Numbered from the stretch's first letter, positions 1 through 8,871 are shown. The stretch is DNA of 39,852 nucleotides from an uncultured bacterium (GCA_902792085.1 CADAYE010000010.1:1-39852), one strand, 5' to 3'. The notes: generated by a model from the sequence alone, not told the origin. Translations and numbers: made by a program.

Positions 1-13
1 GGTGAGGGGTTAA
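1..13. repeat. Truncated copy of a G-rich dispersed repeat
   Basis: The first 13 bases (GGTGAGGGGTTAA) match exactly the 3' end of the repeat at 18375-18412. The window therefore appears to begin inside another copy of the same dispersed element. Only the last part is visible, so the hairpin half cannot be checked here. Confidence 0.6.
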
Positions 14-14
14 T

Positions 15-205
15 GCGCTGCGTAGTTTTAGCAGCGCTAAGAGATTTTTGCCGATAGGCAAAAACACATATTACTGCGTCAGCAGTCTTATGCCGCCGTT
101 AGGCGGTATTGTAATCAGCGAGTTTTTCTTTTTTGGTTCGTTTTTTTTTTGCTTCAAGACAAAAAGAAAAAATGAACATAACAAGAATATCTTAGCGAGA
201 TATTC
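15..205. repeat. Array of small hairpins in a gene-free leader region
   Basis: Positions 1-452 contain no convincing gene. They hold consecutive palindromes: 15-21/31-37 (7 bp), 45-52/57-64 (8 bp, loop GATA), 73-77/82-86 (5 bp, loop GTCA), 90-97/102-109 (8 bp with one G-T pair, loop GTTA) and 185-192/198-205 (8 bp). The T-rich arm 123-133 is complementary to the A-rich arm 161-171. Three successive hairpins share a loop of form C-GNNA-G. This looks like a mosaic intergenic repeat, not a single terminator. Its function is not known to me. Confidence 0.6.
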
Positions 206-390
206 TCATAATATTTTTTATGTATAATACATGTAACTAATTGCTTGACATGTACAATTGCTAACACGATAGGGAACAATTCGTTTTTTTATTTTATTTA
301 ATGAATTAGCCGAATTGCTTGGTCAATAATGCTTTACCCTTTCAAAGACAAACTATTTTACTGTTACATTCTATATAATGACCAATTATA

Positions 391-420
391 TTGGATAAAA
401 TATTTTTATGATAATATAAT
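391..420 (+). promoter_or_regulatory. Candidate sigma-70-type promoter for the 453-4806 operon
   Basis: TTGGAT at 391-396 is followed after 18 bp by a perfect TATAAT at 415-420. This lies 32 bp upstream of the first start codon at 453. An AAAGGA ribosome binding site is at 441-446. In such AT-rich DNA a TATAAT can occur by chance, so the call rests on its position and spacing. Confidence 0.4.
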
Positions 421-452
421 ATAGGAACTTTTATTTTTCTAAAGGATACCAA

Positions 453-1526
453 ATGACACTTGATAACCGAAAAATAAAAAAAATAGGAATCCCAAGAGCG
501 ATTTCATATTATACAAACTACCCTTTCTACTACGGATTTTTTAATGCCTTAGGAGTGGAAGTTGTATTGTCTGATAAAACAACCGCTGAAATTATAAAAA
601 ACGGCAACAAGCATGTTGCATCTGAAACCTGCCTGCCTATAAAAGTTTTTGTAGGACATGTTGTAAATTTGCTTGAAAAAGGAATAACAGATATTTTTAT
701 TCCGTCAATTCAATCTACAGGATACAAAATTAATAATTGCAGTAAAATCAGAGGTTTGCCGGAAATTATCAGAAATGTTATAGACAAGCCTTTTAATATG
801 ATAGAGCCGACTTTTGACAAGACAGAAAAACTCGGATTCAAACAATTTTGGTTCGAGAGTGCAAAATCATTAGGAATTACGGATAAAAAACTTATTAAAC
901 AGGCGATTGAAGCAGGCTGGGAGTGTTATGACAATTTTAGAATGATGGCTGAATCCGGCATTAATTACACCACTGCATTAAATAATGCCCTTAACGGAAT
1001 CTGCGAAAAGAGAAACATCGAACTTGTCAAGCCTATATCAGTTGTAATTATGGCGCATGGTTACAACCTGTTTGACGAAAGAATTTCGCTTAACCTGATA
1101 AAAAAACTTGAAAAGATGGATATTAAAGTTTATACATCATTAAATATTCAGAGAGAAGATGCAATAAAAGCACTCAATGAACTTGATGAAACACAGTATT
1201 GGGCAAACGAACTTGACCTAACCGCAACAGCGGCGCATTATTTAATAAAAAATAAAATTGACGGTATAATTGCGCTTTCAGCGTTCGGTTGCGGACCTGA
1301 TTCGCTCATGGTAGATGAAATTGAGCATCACGCAAAATATTTCGGTGTTCCGTTATTGCATCTTAATACTGACGAACACACCGGCGAAGCAGGGTTTATT
1401 ACAAGGCTTGAAGCCTTTGCAGATATGCTTTTGCGCAAAAAACGACAAAAACTCAAAAATATCGAACCCGAAAAAGACGATTTATCTCAAACAGAAAAAC
1501 AAAAAATCTTACTTTCAATAAAATAA
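453..1526 (+). CDS. DUF2229-type, 2-hydroxyacyl-CoA dehydratase-like (HgdB-related) protein
   Basis: This 357-residue protein opens with the signature of the CoA-dehydratase activase-associated family: a GIPRA motif near residue 12, a YPFYYGFF segment, then LGVEVVLSD. SETCLPIK carries Cys60, Cys96 follows, and AFGCGPDS carries Cys280. It ends with an EHTGEAGFITRLEAF motif. In the family such proteins carry Fe-S clusters and pair with an ATP-dependent BcrA/HgdC-type activator for difficult reductions. The same domain occurs in the clostridial plasmalogen enzyme PlsA. No activator ATPase domain is present here or elsewhere in the window. The start has AAAGGA 6 bases upstream. The stop directly abuts the next gene, so the two are co-transcribed. 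The substrate is unknown. Confidence 0.8.
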   Translation: MTLDNRKIKKIGIPRAISYYTNYPFYYGFFNALGVEVVLSDKTTAEIIKNGNKHVASETCLPIKVFVGHVVNLLEKGITDIFIPSIQSTGYKINNCSKIRGLPEIIRNVIDKPFNMIEPTFDKTEKLGFKQFWFESAKSLGITDKKLIKQAIEAGWECYDNFRMMAESGINYTTALNNALNGICEKRNIELVKPISVVIMAHGYNLFDERISLNLIKKLEKMDIKVYTSLNIQREDAIKALNELDETQYWANELDLTATAAHYLIKNKIDGIIALSAFGCGPDSLMVDEIEHHAKYFGVPLLHLNTDEHTGEAGFITRLEAFADMLLRKKRQKLKNIEPEKDDLSQTEKQKILLSIK

Positions 1527-2570
1527 ATGATGGAAAATAAAAAAGACAAATACAAATATTTTGGTGCAATTCACATTCACACTTTGTACTCTGACGGCAC
1601 AGGGAATATTGAAGCCATAACAAATTCGGCAAAGAAAGCCGGATTAGATTGGATTATAATAACAGACCACAACAATTTTGATGTGCAGGAAGGGATAATT
1701 AACGGTATTTATGTAATAAAAGGCGAAGAAATTTCCCCTGATTACGGCAATCATTATATAGCATTAGGTATAAATAAACTAATCCAACCTTCGGATAATA
1801 GCCAAGATAATGTTGATACGGTAAAATTAAACGGTGGATTTGGATTTTCGGCACATCCGGATGAATCTGATATTCGCAAAAACTCACACCGTCCGCTAAA
1901 ATGGACTGATAAAGATATTATTCCTGACGGGATTGAAATATGGAATTTGTTTTCACAGTGGGCAGATAATTATAACAGTAAAAATATTTTTACAATAGCA
2001 TATTCTTATCTGTTTAAACAAAATCTGATAACAAAACCGTATCAAAAAACGCTGGAATGGTGGGATGAACTGAATAACAAAAATAAAAAAATCGTTCCGG
2101 CAATCGCAGGAAGTGATGCTCACGAATTCAAAATTTCAAAATACATAATTCCTGTCAAAGTGCTTTCTTATGAATATTCATTCAAAACCATACTTAACAA
2201 AATTTATTTGAAAGAGGATTTGAGTCAAAATTTTGAAACGGCAAAAGAGCAGATATTAAACGCAATAAAAAACGGTAATAACATAATTGCAAATATGTCA
2301 GTATGCAAAGATATTCCAAAAATCTGCATATCCAACAATAATACAACCGTTCAATGCGGAGAGACTTTAAAATTGGACAATAATACATATATCATTGTAG
2401 AATGTAAAAGGAATACAAAAATAACAGTAGTTAAAGACGGTATAAAAATAAACACGACACATTCCGAAAATTTAAAACTTAAACTATCCGAAAGCGGCAA
2501 GTACAGAGTTGAAACGGAATTAAACGGCAAAGGTTTTGCCTATTCAAACCCGATAATAGTGGAAGATTAA
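1527..2570 (+). CDS. PHP-domain metal-dependent phosphoesterase
   Basis: The 347-residue protein has PHP-fold metal-binding motifs in order: HIHTLYSDG (His16, His18, Asp23), TDHNN (Asp47, His48), SAHPDES near residue 110 and AGSDAHE near residue 195. PHP proteins hydrolyse phosphate esters using two or three metal ions. Many stand-alone members are nucleoside or lipid-head-group phosphatases of unknown substrate. After about residue 240 there is a separate beta-rich C-terminal region, perhaps a substrate-binding or immunoglobulin-like module. The gene starts immediately after the upstream stop, so translation is probably coupled. ATG codons at 1527 and 1530 are both possible starts. Its place between two HgdB-like genes suggests a role in the same pathway. 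Confidence 0.8.
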   Translation: MMENKKDKYKYFGAIHIHTLYSDGTGNIEAITNSAKKAGLDWIIITDHNNFDVQEGIINGIYVIKGEEISPDYGNHYIALGINKLIQPSDNSQDNVDTVKLNGGFGFSAHPDESDIRKNSHRPLKWTDKDIIPDGIEIWNLFSQWADNYNSKNIFTIAYSYLFKQNLITKPYQKTLEWWDELNNKNKKIVPAIAGSDAHEFKISKYIIPVKVLSYEYSFKTILNKIYLKEDLSQNFETAKEQILNAIKNGNNIIANMSVCKDIPKICISNNNTTVQCGETLKLDNNTYIIVECKRNTKITVVKDGIKINTTHSENLKLKLSESGKYRVETELNGKGFAYSNPIIVED

Positions 2571-2573
2571 ACA

Positions 2574-3773
2574 TTGAATAAATCTAAAGAAAAACAATTT
2601 TATAAAGAGCGTTATGCCCAACATGACCACTCTATAGCAACGAAAGACAGAGTTGTTGCCTGGCCGAGAATGGGTAATATCGATTTGTCTATGGGAGCAT
2701 TAGTAAGTTCTTTGGGTGCAAAAATTGTTATGCCTCCGCAAAACACAAACAAGGCCCTTGAAATCGGAGTTAAAAACAGTATTGAAGGAATTTGTTTGCC
2801 GTATAAACTCAATCTTGCAAACTACATAATGGCACTTGAAAATGGTGCAAATACCCTGATGATGTTTCAGGCTCCAGGGTCTTGCAGGTTTGGCAATTAT
2901 ACCAAAATGGCTCAAAAAACTCTAAAAAAACTCGGTTACAAATTTGATATGTGCGTATTTGATATGTACCAAAGTAAAATGAAACAAACACTTGAAGCAT
3001 TTTGGCATGTAACAAGATGCTGGAATCCTTACAGATATTATAAAGGCTTTAGTACCGGATTTAACAAAGCATTTGCAATAGATAAAGCCGAAAAACTGAT
3101 GTTTTATACAAGACCGAGAGAACTAAATAAAGGAGATGCCGAAAGATGCTATAAAAAGTGGTATGAAATCATAAGAGAAACAACATCAGTTCGGGAATGT
3201 AAAAAATTAAAAAAACGAGTAATAGAAGATTTTGCAAAAATTCCGATAGATAAAGATAAAATTGTACCGACAGTGTATCTTTTGGGGGAATTTTTTGTCT
3301 TATTAGACCCTTACACTAATCAGGAAATAGAAAAAACATTGGGCGAACTCGGCATAGAAGTTCAAAGACAAATATTTTTCTCAGATTGGTTAGAACATGT
3401 ATTGCAGCCATCAATATTTTATAAAAAAGAATCTCACCGTGAGCGTTGCGTACGCTTTGCAAAAGATTATATGAAGCGCGCAATTGGCGGAGAATGTCTT
3501 GAAACTGTAGGCGATACTGTATTTGCTGCAAAGAACGGTATTGATGGTATAATACATATAATGCCATTTTCCTGTATGCCGGAAATCGTGGCTCAAAATA
3601 TTTTACCAAAAGTCAGCAGGCAGGAAAATATCCCTATACTTGAACTTGTACTTGATGAACAAACGGGTAAAGCAGGGAATATAACAAGAATTGAGGCTTT
3701 TGCCGATTTGATTAAGAGAAGAAAGATAAGGAATATAAAGGAAAACGAGGAAGAAAATGCAATCACGAAATAG
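2574..3773 (+). CDS. HgdB/BcrC-like Fe-S protein of the CoA-dehydratase activase-associated family
   Basis: The 399-residue protein belongs to the same broad family as the gene at 453 but to another subgroup. It shows EGICLPYK (Cys74), APGSCRFGNY (Cys104), GGECLETVG (Cys308) and PFSCMPE (Cys334), then a terminal LDEQTGKAGNITRIEAF block. These cysteines are the expected Fe-S ligands. The start is a TTG at 2574, with GGAAG at 2561-2565 at good spacing. The first in-frame ATG would remove 32 residues. It lies 3 bases after the PHP gene and overlaps the radical SAM gene by 17 bases. With the 453 gene it resembles the split C-terminal parts of PlsA-like proteins. No ATPase module is present, so an activator must come from elsewhere or the chemistry differs. 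Confidence 0.8.
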   Translation: MNKSKEKQFYKERYAQHDHSIATKDRVVAWPRMGNIDLSMGALVSSLGAKIVMPPQNTNKALEIGVKNSIEGICLPYKLNLANYIMALENGANTLMMFQAPGSCRFGNYTKMAQKTLKKLGYKFDMCVFDMYQSKMKQTLEAFWHVTRCWNPYRYYKGFSTGFNKAFAIDKAEKLMFYTRPRELNKGDAERCYKKWYEIIRETTSVRECKKLKKRVIEDFAKIPIDKDKIVPTVYLLGEFFVLLDPYTNQEIEKTLGELGIEVQRQIFFSDWLEHVLQPSIFYKKESHRERCVRFAKDYMKRAIGGECLETVGDTVFAAKNGIDGIIHIMPFSCMPEIVAQNILPKVSRQENIPILELVLDEQTGKAGNITRIEAFADLIKRRKIRNIKENEEENAITK

Positions 3774-4806
3774 TATGACATTAGAAAGAATTAAATATTA
3801 CAGACACTTATTTGGCGGTGCTTTAGAGTGTATCCAGAGCAGACTGTCAAAAAATCCGAAACCGTTATGTTTTTCATTAATGGTTACAAGTGCCTGCAAC
3901 TGCGACTGCGATTTTTGTTATTGGAAATCTAAAAAAGGACAAGATGATATGCCAACCGAAGAAATCGTAAGATTATTGACAGAAGCAGGTCAAATTGGAT
4001 ATATGGATAGTATTCTTTGGGGCGGAGAGCCATTGTTGAGAAAAGATTTTACAGAAATCTGCAAGGCTTCTCACGATGCAGGTTTATATACAAAAATTGC
4101 AACAAACGGCTGGTTTTTGGAAGAAAACCCGGGATTTGGTCAATATACAGACCTTATGTTCTGCTCTTTAGATGCTGTAGGTAAAGCGCACGATGATATT
4201 CGTCATTTACCCGGAATTTGCGACAGAGTAATGAGCGGTATTGAATATCACAAAGTTCATTCTCCCAAAATGAGAATTTATATTTGCTGTACCGTATCAA
4301 CTCAGACTAATTTTGAACAGATTAAGGAAGTTGCTCAGTACTGTAAAGATGCAGATATATTGTTATACTTTACGGTAAATAAAGCCGCTTCAAGACCTGA
4401 AGAAGCAGAAAATGTGGTTAATACCGAACTTGAAAATGACCAGTTATCAGAAATGTTTATTAAGATTAAAGAACTTAAAAAACAAGGTTATCCTATAAGA
4501 AACTCCTATTACTTTATGGATTACATTATTGCAAAGAAAAACTATTATGAATGTCATTGGCCAAGAATTGCAACCGTAATCTATTCAAACGGTGATATGC
4601 TTCGCTGCTACGACAGAAAACCGTTTATAAGCGTAAAAGGTCGTTCTTTAAAAGAAGTTATCAGTGATCCTGTATTTATAGAAACTGTTAACAAATGTAA
4701 AGATTGTAAACTTGCATGTGTAGGGAACTATGCGCTTGATGCATCGGGCTTGTGGAAATTAGAGTGGCCTGCAATAAAATCATTAATGGAAATTGCTATT
4801 ACATAA
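3757..4806 (+). CDS. Radical SAM enzyme with C-terminal cysteine cluster
   Basis: This 349-residue protein has the radical SAM CX3CX2C motif at Cys47, Cys51 and Cys54, with an extra Cys49 between, followed by LWGGEPLLR. The C-terminal third has a SPASM-like set of cysteines (ECHWP, LRCYDR, CKDCKLAC), which would bind an auxiliary Fe-S cluster. Such enzymes cleave S-adenosylmethionine to make a 5'-deoxyadenosyl radical for hydrogen abstraction or C-C bond formation. The start at 3757 lies inside the end of the upstream gene and has GAGGAAG at 3747-3753. The ATG at 3775 is a weaker alternative. It is the last gene of the HgdB-like operon. The substrate is unknown; a lipid is my guess from context. 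Confidence 0.85.
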   Translation: MQSRNSMTLERIKYYRHLFGGALECIQSRLSKNPKPLCFSLMVTSACNCDCDFCYWKSKKGQDDMPTEEIVRLLTEAGQIGYMDSILWGGEPLLRKDFTEICKASHDAGLYTKIATNGWFLEENPGFGQYTDLMFCSLDAVGKAHDDIRHLPGICDRVMSGIEYHKVHSPKMRIYICCTVSTQTNFEQIKEVAQYCKDADILLYFTVNKAASRPEEAENVVNTELENDQLSEMFIKIKELKKQGYPIRNSYYFMDYIIAKKNYYECHWPRIATVIYSNGDMLRCYDRKPFISVKGRSLKEVISDPVFIETVNKCKDCKLACVGNYALDASGLWKLEWPAIKSLMEIAIT

Positions 4807-4810
4807 TAGT

Positions 4811-4842
4811 AGCAAATAATATTTTTTTTGAATATTATTGCT
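4811..4842 (+). terminator. Weak AT-rich hairpin after the HgdB/radical SAM operon
   Basis: AGCAAATAATATT (4811-4823) can pair with AATATTATTGCT (4831-4842), leaving one bulged A. The stem is almost all A-T and has no clean U-tract after it. It may end or stall transcription between the radical SAM gene and the export gene, but it could also be a chance feature of AT-rich DNA. Confidence 0.3.
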
Positions 4843-4881
4843 ATGTGTATATAGTAAAAGATATAATGAAGGATATATAAA

Positions 4882-7257
4882 ATGAAAATTTTTCAAAGAA
4901 TAATTGCTGCACTTCTTGTATTACTATTTTGTAATATGCAGGTTGCCATTGCAGTGACAGAGCCGGAAGCAATAACATTAAAAGATGTATTTGAAAATAA
5001 TCATCAAAGTATTGCGGAAGGAACTTATGTAAAAGGCAGCCAAATAGAAGAAATGTTCAACGGAAAAGAAAATAAAATTTCCGGAACAATATTGTACCAA
5101 AAAGGTTATGACCATTTTACCAATCCTATTGATGCGTCATCTGCAACAGGGAAATATGATGGCGGTTACAGGCTTACAATCGGAACAAGATTAATTGTAA
5201 ATGCCTATGGTGATTCCGTAGATATGATGGGAATGACAGGTGCAAATCTTGTTACTCCGTCAAGCCAAACCGAAGTATCTTCAAGCGGTGCAATTTTTAT
5301 ATCAGGTATAGGCTTAATTAAAGCAGAAGGAAGAACATTAAGCGAAGTTGAAAATGATGTAAATTCAATCGCTCGAAGCAAATATAACAATATGCGAATA
5401 AAACTGAGCGTGCTATCAGGCAGCCAGTTCCCTATATATGTATATGGTGAAGTTGGCAGACCGGGTAAAGTTTTAATCGGTAACAATTCAACACTTATGG
5501 ATGCTTTAGGTGCCGTAGGAGGGATAAAGAAAACAGGTACATTGAGAAATGTTATGTATAATAAGAAGAGTACTGACCTTTATTATCCGATATTTTTAGG
5601 GCAAAACACAAATATAATGGTAAAACCGAATGATACAATTTTTGTCGGTAAAATAGGCAGTGTTGCTGCTATCAAAAACGGAGTAAAAGAACCCGGTATT
5701 TACGAATTAAAAACAGGTGAAACTCTTAAAGATTTGCTTAAATACGCAGGAGGATTACTTGTTACAACAAGACAAGATGATGTTATTATGACAGGTTTTG
5801 ATACAAACGCAAACCAAAAAATCGCAAGAACAGTAAAATGGGATAATGCAATAAATTCAAAACTTACAAACGGAGAATCTGTTGAATTTAAAGAAACATA
5901 TAACAATTCCGAAAATACAATTGCGATTCAGGGAAACATTAAACACCCTGCGACATATGTATATCACGAAGGAATGAGACTTTCAGAAATTTTGAAAAAT
6001 GAAGACGAATTTTTGGAAGAAACATTTACAAATCAGGCTGTAATAAGAAGAATATCCGGCAACGGCAGAAATGTTGAAATTATACCTGTATTCCTAAAAG
6101 AATTTTTCTCAGGAATGAATGATCCGTTACTTCAACCGAGAGATGTTATAACGATTTATAAAAGCACAAATTCTCAGTTTGTTGATGTCTACGGCTGTAT
6201 AAATACTCCAAAACATATGCCTTATATGACAAATATGACATTGGCAGATGTACTGTCAAATATTAAATTTATGGAATCAGATATTAAAACAGACGAAAAT
6301 GAATATAAAACATCAAGAAATGACGGTAATTTAAGATTAAAAGTCGGTACTGAAAATTCAAATCAATTAATTCCGACAGAAAATGTAGCAGTCGAAATAA
6401 CACCGCCGGGAGGAAGTACAAGCATTTATTATATGTACGATTTGATGATAAGTTATGATAAAATCAAATCCATCAGCATTGCTCCTGAATCAAAAGTATT
6501 TTTCAGAACATTAAGAAATAATGAAGTAATTAAGACTGTTAAAGTTTCAGGCTATGTCAAAGAACCGGGAGTATTCTCTTTTGTCAAAGGTCAGAAGTTA
6601 TCAGATGTAATTGAAATGGCAGGCGGTTTGACTGAAGATGCAAATTTAAGAGGTATTGTATTTAAGAGAACAAACTTGAAGGCTAAGCAGACTGATATTG
6701 CAGAAAAAAATAACGAGCGTGATATTCAGTTAATTCAAGGAAAACTTGCAAGCGGCATAAAGCAAGATGAAAATGATCAGCAGGCAAAACTTGATACAAT
6801 CGCACAACTACAAATTGCACAAGGGAAATTGGCAGACAGATATACCGGTCAAATTGCTCTAAACATTAAGACCAACGATGCAAAAAAAATTGATAAAGTT
6901 GACAATATTGAAATTCAGGATGGGGACGATATTTACATCCCGAGAATGGCTAATCATGTCAGCGTAATCGGAGAAGTTTATAATGAACAGTCATTTATTT
7001 ATAAAAACGGAACAAGAGTCAGAGATTACATAAGAGAAGTTGGCGGATATACTCCTAACGCAAACAGATTCCGAGTATATAAAGTAGGGGTAAACGGCAG
7101 AGCAGTAAAGGCCCACAAAAGTACTAAAGTTTATGCCGGAGATACAATTGTTGTCCCAAGAAAAATTGCAGGAAATGATTGGATTACACCAATTGCAGCG
7201 TCACTTCAGGCTCTTGGTCAAGTATTCTTGATGGCTTTTGCAGTTCACAAATGGTAA
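4882..7257 (+). CDS. Wza-like polysaccharide export protein with multiple SLBB domains
   Basis: The 791-residue protein starts with a Sec signal peptide (positive MKIFQR, hydrophobic core, probable cleavage after VAIA near residue 24). No lipobox fits around Cys17, unlike lipidated Wza. A polysaccharide-export domain begins near residue 95. About six SLBB-type repeats follow, each with a G(E/Y/N)V...PG pattern and a later GG. They begin near residues 185, 258, 348, 435, 552 and 693. The C-terminus is hydrophobic and may be the membrane-inserted helix of an OPX protein. It should form or feed an outer-membrane exit channel for a surface polysaccharide. Classical Wza is about half this length, so the extra SLBB repeats imply a long periplasmic barrel. 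AAGGA lies 8 bases before the ATG. No polymerase, flippase or Wzc-type kinase is adjacent. Confidence 0.85.
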   Translation: MKIFQRIIAALLVLLFCNMQVAIAVTEPEAITLKDVFENNHQSIAEGTYVKGSQIEEMFNGKENKISGTILYQKGYDHFTNPIDASSATGKYDGGYRLTIGTRLIVNAYGDSVDMMGMTGANLVTPSSQTEVSSSGAIFISGIGLIKAEGRTLSEVENDVNSIARSKYNNMRIKLSVLSGSQFPIYVYGEVGRPGKVLIGNNSTLMDALGAVGGIKKTGTLRNVMYNKKSTDLYYPIFLGQNTNIMVKPNDTIFVGKIGSVAAIKNGVKEPGIYELKTGETLKDLLKYAGGLLVTTRQDDVIMTGFDTNANQKIARTVKWDNAINSKLTNGESVEFKETYNNSENTIAIQGNIKHPATYVYHEGMRLSEILKNEDEFLEETFTNQAVIRRISGNGRNVEIIPVFLKEFFSGMNDPLLQPRDVITIYKSTNSQFVDVYGCINTPKHMPYMTNMTLADVLSNIKFMESDIKTDENEYKTSRNDGNLRLKVGTENSNQLIPTENVAVEITPPGGSTSIYYMYDLMISYDKIKSISIAPESKVFFRTLRNNEVIKTVKVSGYVKEPGVFSFVKGQKLSDVIEMAGGLTEDANLRGIVFKRTNLKAKQTDIAEKNNERDIQLIQGKLASGIKQDENDQQAKLDTIAQLQIAQGKLADRYTGQIALNIKTNDAKKIDKVDNIEIQDGDDIYIPRMANHVSVIGEVYNEQSFIYKNGTRVRDYIREVGGYTPNANRFRVYKVGVNGRAVKAHKSTKVYAGDTIVVPRKIAGNDWITPIAASLQALGQVFLMAFAVHKW

Positions 7258-7285
7258 TGCTAAAGAACAATATTATATAATTCGT

Positions 7286-7329
7286 TATACTACAAGGATT
7301 TATCAAAAGTTTTTGTAGTATAATTTTTT
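7286..7329 (+). terminator. Rho-independent terminator after the SLBB export gene
   Basis: TATACTACAA (7286-7295) is the exact reverse complement of TTGTAGTATA (7313-7322), giving a 10-bp stem with a 17-base loop. A run of six T follows at 7324-7329. It separates the export gene from the downstream radical SAM operon, so the latter probably has its own promoter. TATAAT at 7331-7336 is a candidate -10 for it. Confidence 0.65.
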
Positions 7330-7353
7330 ATATAATAAACTTAAGGAGACAAT

Positions 7354-8871
7354 ATGAGAGTACAAAAACAATCAACAGTATGGCAATCCAATTCAATGGG
7401 TGCTTTTGACAGAATAAAATTACAGTTAAGTAATCTTGCAATAGATTCGGCTATAAATTATCTTGGACACAATTTCAGCAAAGAAAAACTGATAAATCTT
7501 GCAAAAATATTTGAAAAAATTTCCGGTTCAAAGGGCGGAATAAACCACGCAAAAAGAATGCAATGGCTTTTTGAAACTGAACACGCACATCTTTTCTGGT
7601 GGAAAAGAATTTTAACCGAACTTCACCCTAATTGCCGTAACAAATGGATTAAAAACTTTTTTGTAAACGGTTATTACGGGGATAATTTGAGAAAGCGTTC
7701 GGAATTTAACGAGAAAAACGGTTTCTTTCCGCCTACTGTACTTTTGGCGAGTATTACAAAAAGATGCAACTTCAACTGCAAAGGCTGCTGGGCTCACGAA
7801 TATGATGTAAAAGAAGATTTGACAAAAGATAAATGGAGAGAAATATTTACCGAAGCCAGAGATGTTATGGGTATTCATATTTTTCCAATTGTGGGCGGAG
7901 AACCATTTGCGAGAAAAGAATTTCTTGAACTTTGCGAAGAATTTAACGATTGCACATTTATCACATTCACCAACGGTTCTTTGATTACCGAAAAAACAGT
8001 CGAAACTCTGAAAAAACTCGGTAATGTTCAGCCTATGTTCTCATTAGGCGGTTTGAAAGAAAATACTGATGCCGTAAGAGGCGACGGATGTTTTGATATG
8101 GTTATGCAAAAGATGGATATGCTCAGAGAAGCAGGAATTTTCTTTGGAGCATCCGTTACTGCAACAAGTCAAAACTGCGATGAAGTTACTTCTGACGATT
8201 TTATGAAGATGCTGTCAGATAAAGGGTGCTTATGGGCTTGGTTTTTCCATTATGTTCCTGTCGGTGACAGTCCTGATGTTAGTATGACACCGAACGCACA
8301 GCAAAGACGCCAAATTTTAAAAGCCGTTTATAATGCAAGGAATACTTTGCCTATGATGACAGTTGATTTTTGGGGCGACGGACCTGAAATGATGGGGTGT
8401 ATCGCAGGCGGTCGTCAATATATTCATGTTAACCCAAGAGGGGATGTTGAACCTTGCACATTTGTTCATCTGGCAACTCATAATCTTAATGATTGCACAT
8501 TGACAGAAGCCTTGGCTTCTCCGTTTATGACTGCAATAAGAAACGGTATTCCTTATGAGGACGGAAATATGCTTCGTCCGTGTATGATTGTTGACAGACC
8601 TGATGTGTTAAGAAAATACTACGAAGAATTTAAACCATATGAAACACATAAAGGCGCTGCAGATTATCTTACTAACCCTCAGATTAAAGCAGAAATTGAC
8701 AAGTATTCATCAGAAGTAAAAGAAATACTTGATAATGATTGGAGAGAAAATCTCTGGATGACAATATTCCCGCTTGAAGGAGAATATTACATAGATAGAG
8801 ATCACTTCTGTTCAACCGAAAAACCTGAACATGCCTGTGACGGAAACTGTGCAGGTTGCGGATGTCATTAA
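7354..8871 (+). CDS. Radical SAM protein with cysteine-rich tail, in a lipid-gene context
   Basis: This 505-residue protein has an N-terminal helical region of about 120 residues. SITKRCNFNCKGCW then carries the CX3CX2C cluster ligands (Cys138, Cys142, Cys145), followed by PIVGGEPFAR and FTNGSL. The extreme C-terminus (HACDGNCAGCGCH) is cysteine-dense and could hold another Fe-S cluster; further cysteines near GCIAGG and EPCTF suggest an auxiliary cluster. AAGGAGA lies just before the ATG at 7354. The downstream PAP2 phosphatase and lipid kinase point to a membrane-lipid substrate. Known lipid-acting radical SAM enzymes include archaeal tetraether synthase and the proposed bacterial membrane-spanning lipid synthases. 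I cannot assign it to either, and peptide or cofactor modification remains possible. Confidence 0.82.
   Translation: MRVQKQSTVWQSNSMGAFDRIKLQLSNLAIDSAINYLGHNFSKEKLINLAKIFEKISGSKGGINHAKRMQWLFETEHAHLFWWKRILTELHPNCRNKWIKNFFVNGYYGDNLRKRSEFNEKNGFFPPTVLLASITKRCNFNCKGCWAHEYDVKEDLTKDKWREIFTEARDVMGIHIFPIVGGEPFARKEFLELCEEFNDCTFITFTNGSLITEKTVETLKKLGNVQPMFSLGGLKENTDAVRGDGCFDMVMQKMDMLREAGIFFGASVTATSQNCDEVTSDDFMKMLSDKGCLWAWFFHYVPVGDSPDVSMTPNAQQRRQILKAVYNARNTLPMMTVDFWGDGPEMMGCIAGGRQYIHVNPRGDVEPCTFVHLATHNLNDCTLTEALASPFMTAIRNGIPYEDGNMLRPCMIVDRPDVLRKYYEEFKPYETHKGAADYLTNPQIKAEIDKYSSEVKEILDNDWRENLWMTIFPLEGEYYIDRDHFCSTEKPEHACDGNCAGCGCH

Noticed and set aside
245..273. TTGACA at 245-250 as a promoter -35
   Set aside because: The hexamer is perfect but at 16-18 bp spacing there is only GATAGG-like sequence, so no acceptable -10 is present.
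1315..1521. 68-codon open frame inside the first HgdB-like gene
   Set aside because: It is in another frame of a gene with strong family motifs and has no features of its own. The same applies to the other short antisense or out-of-frame reading frames in the window.
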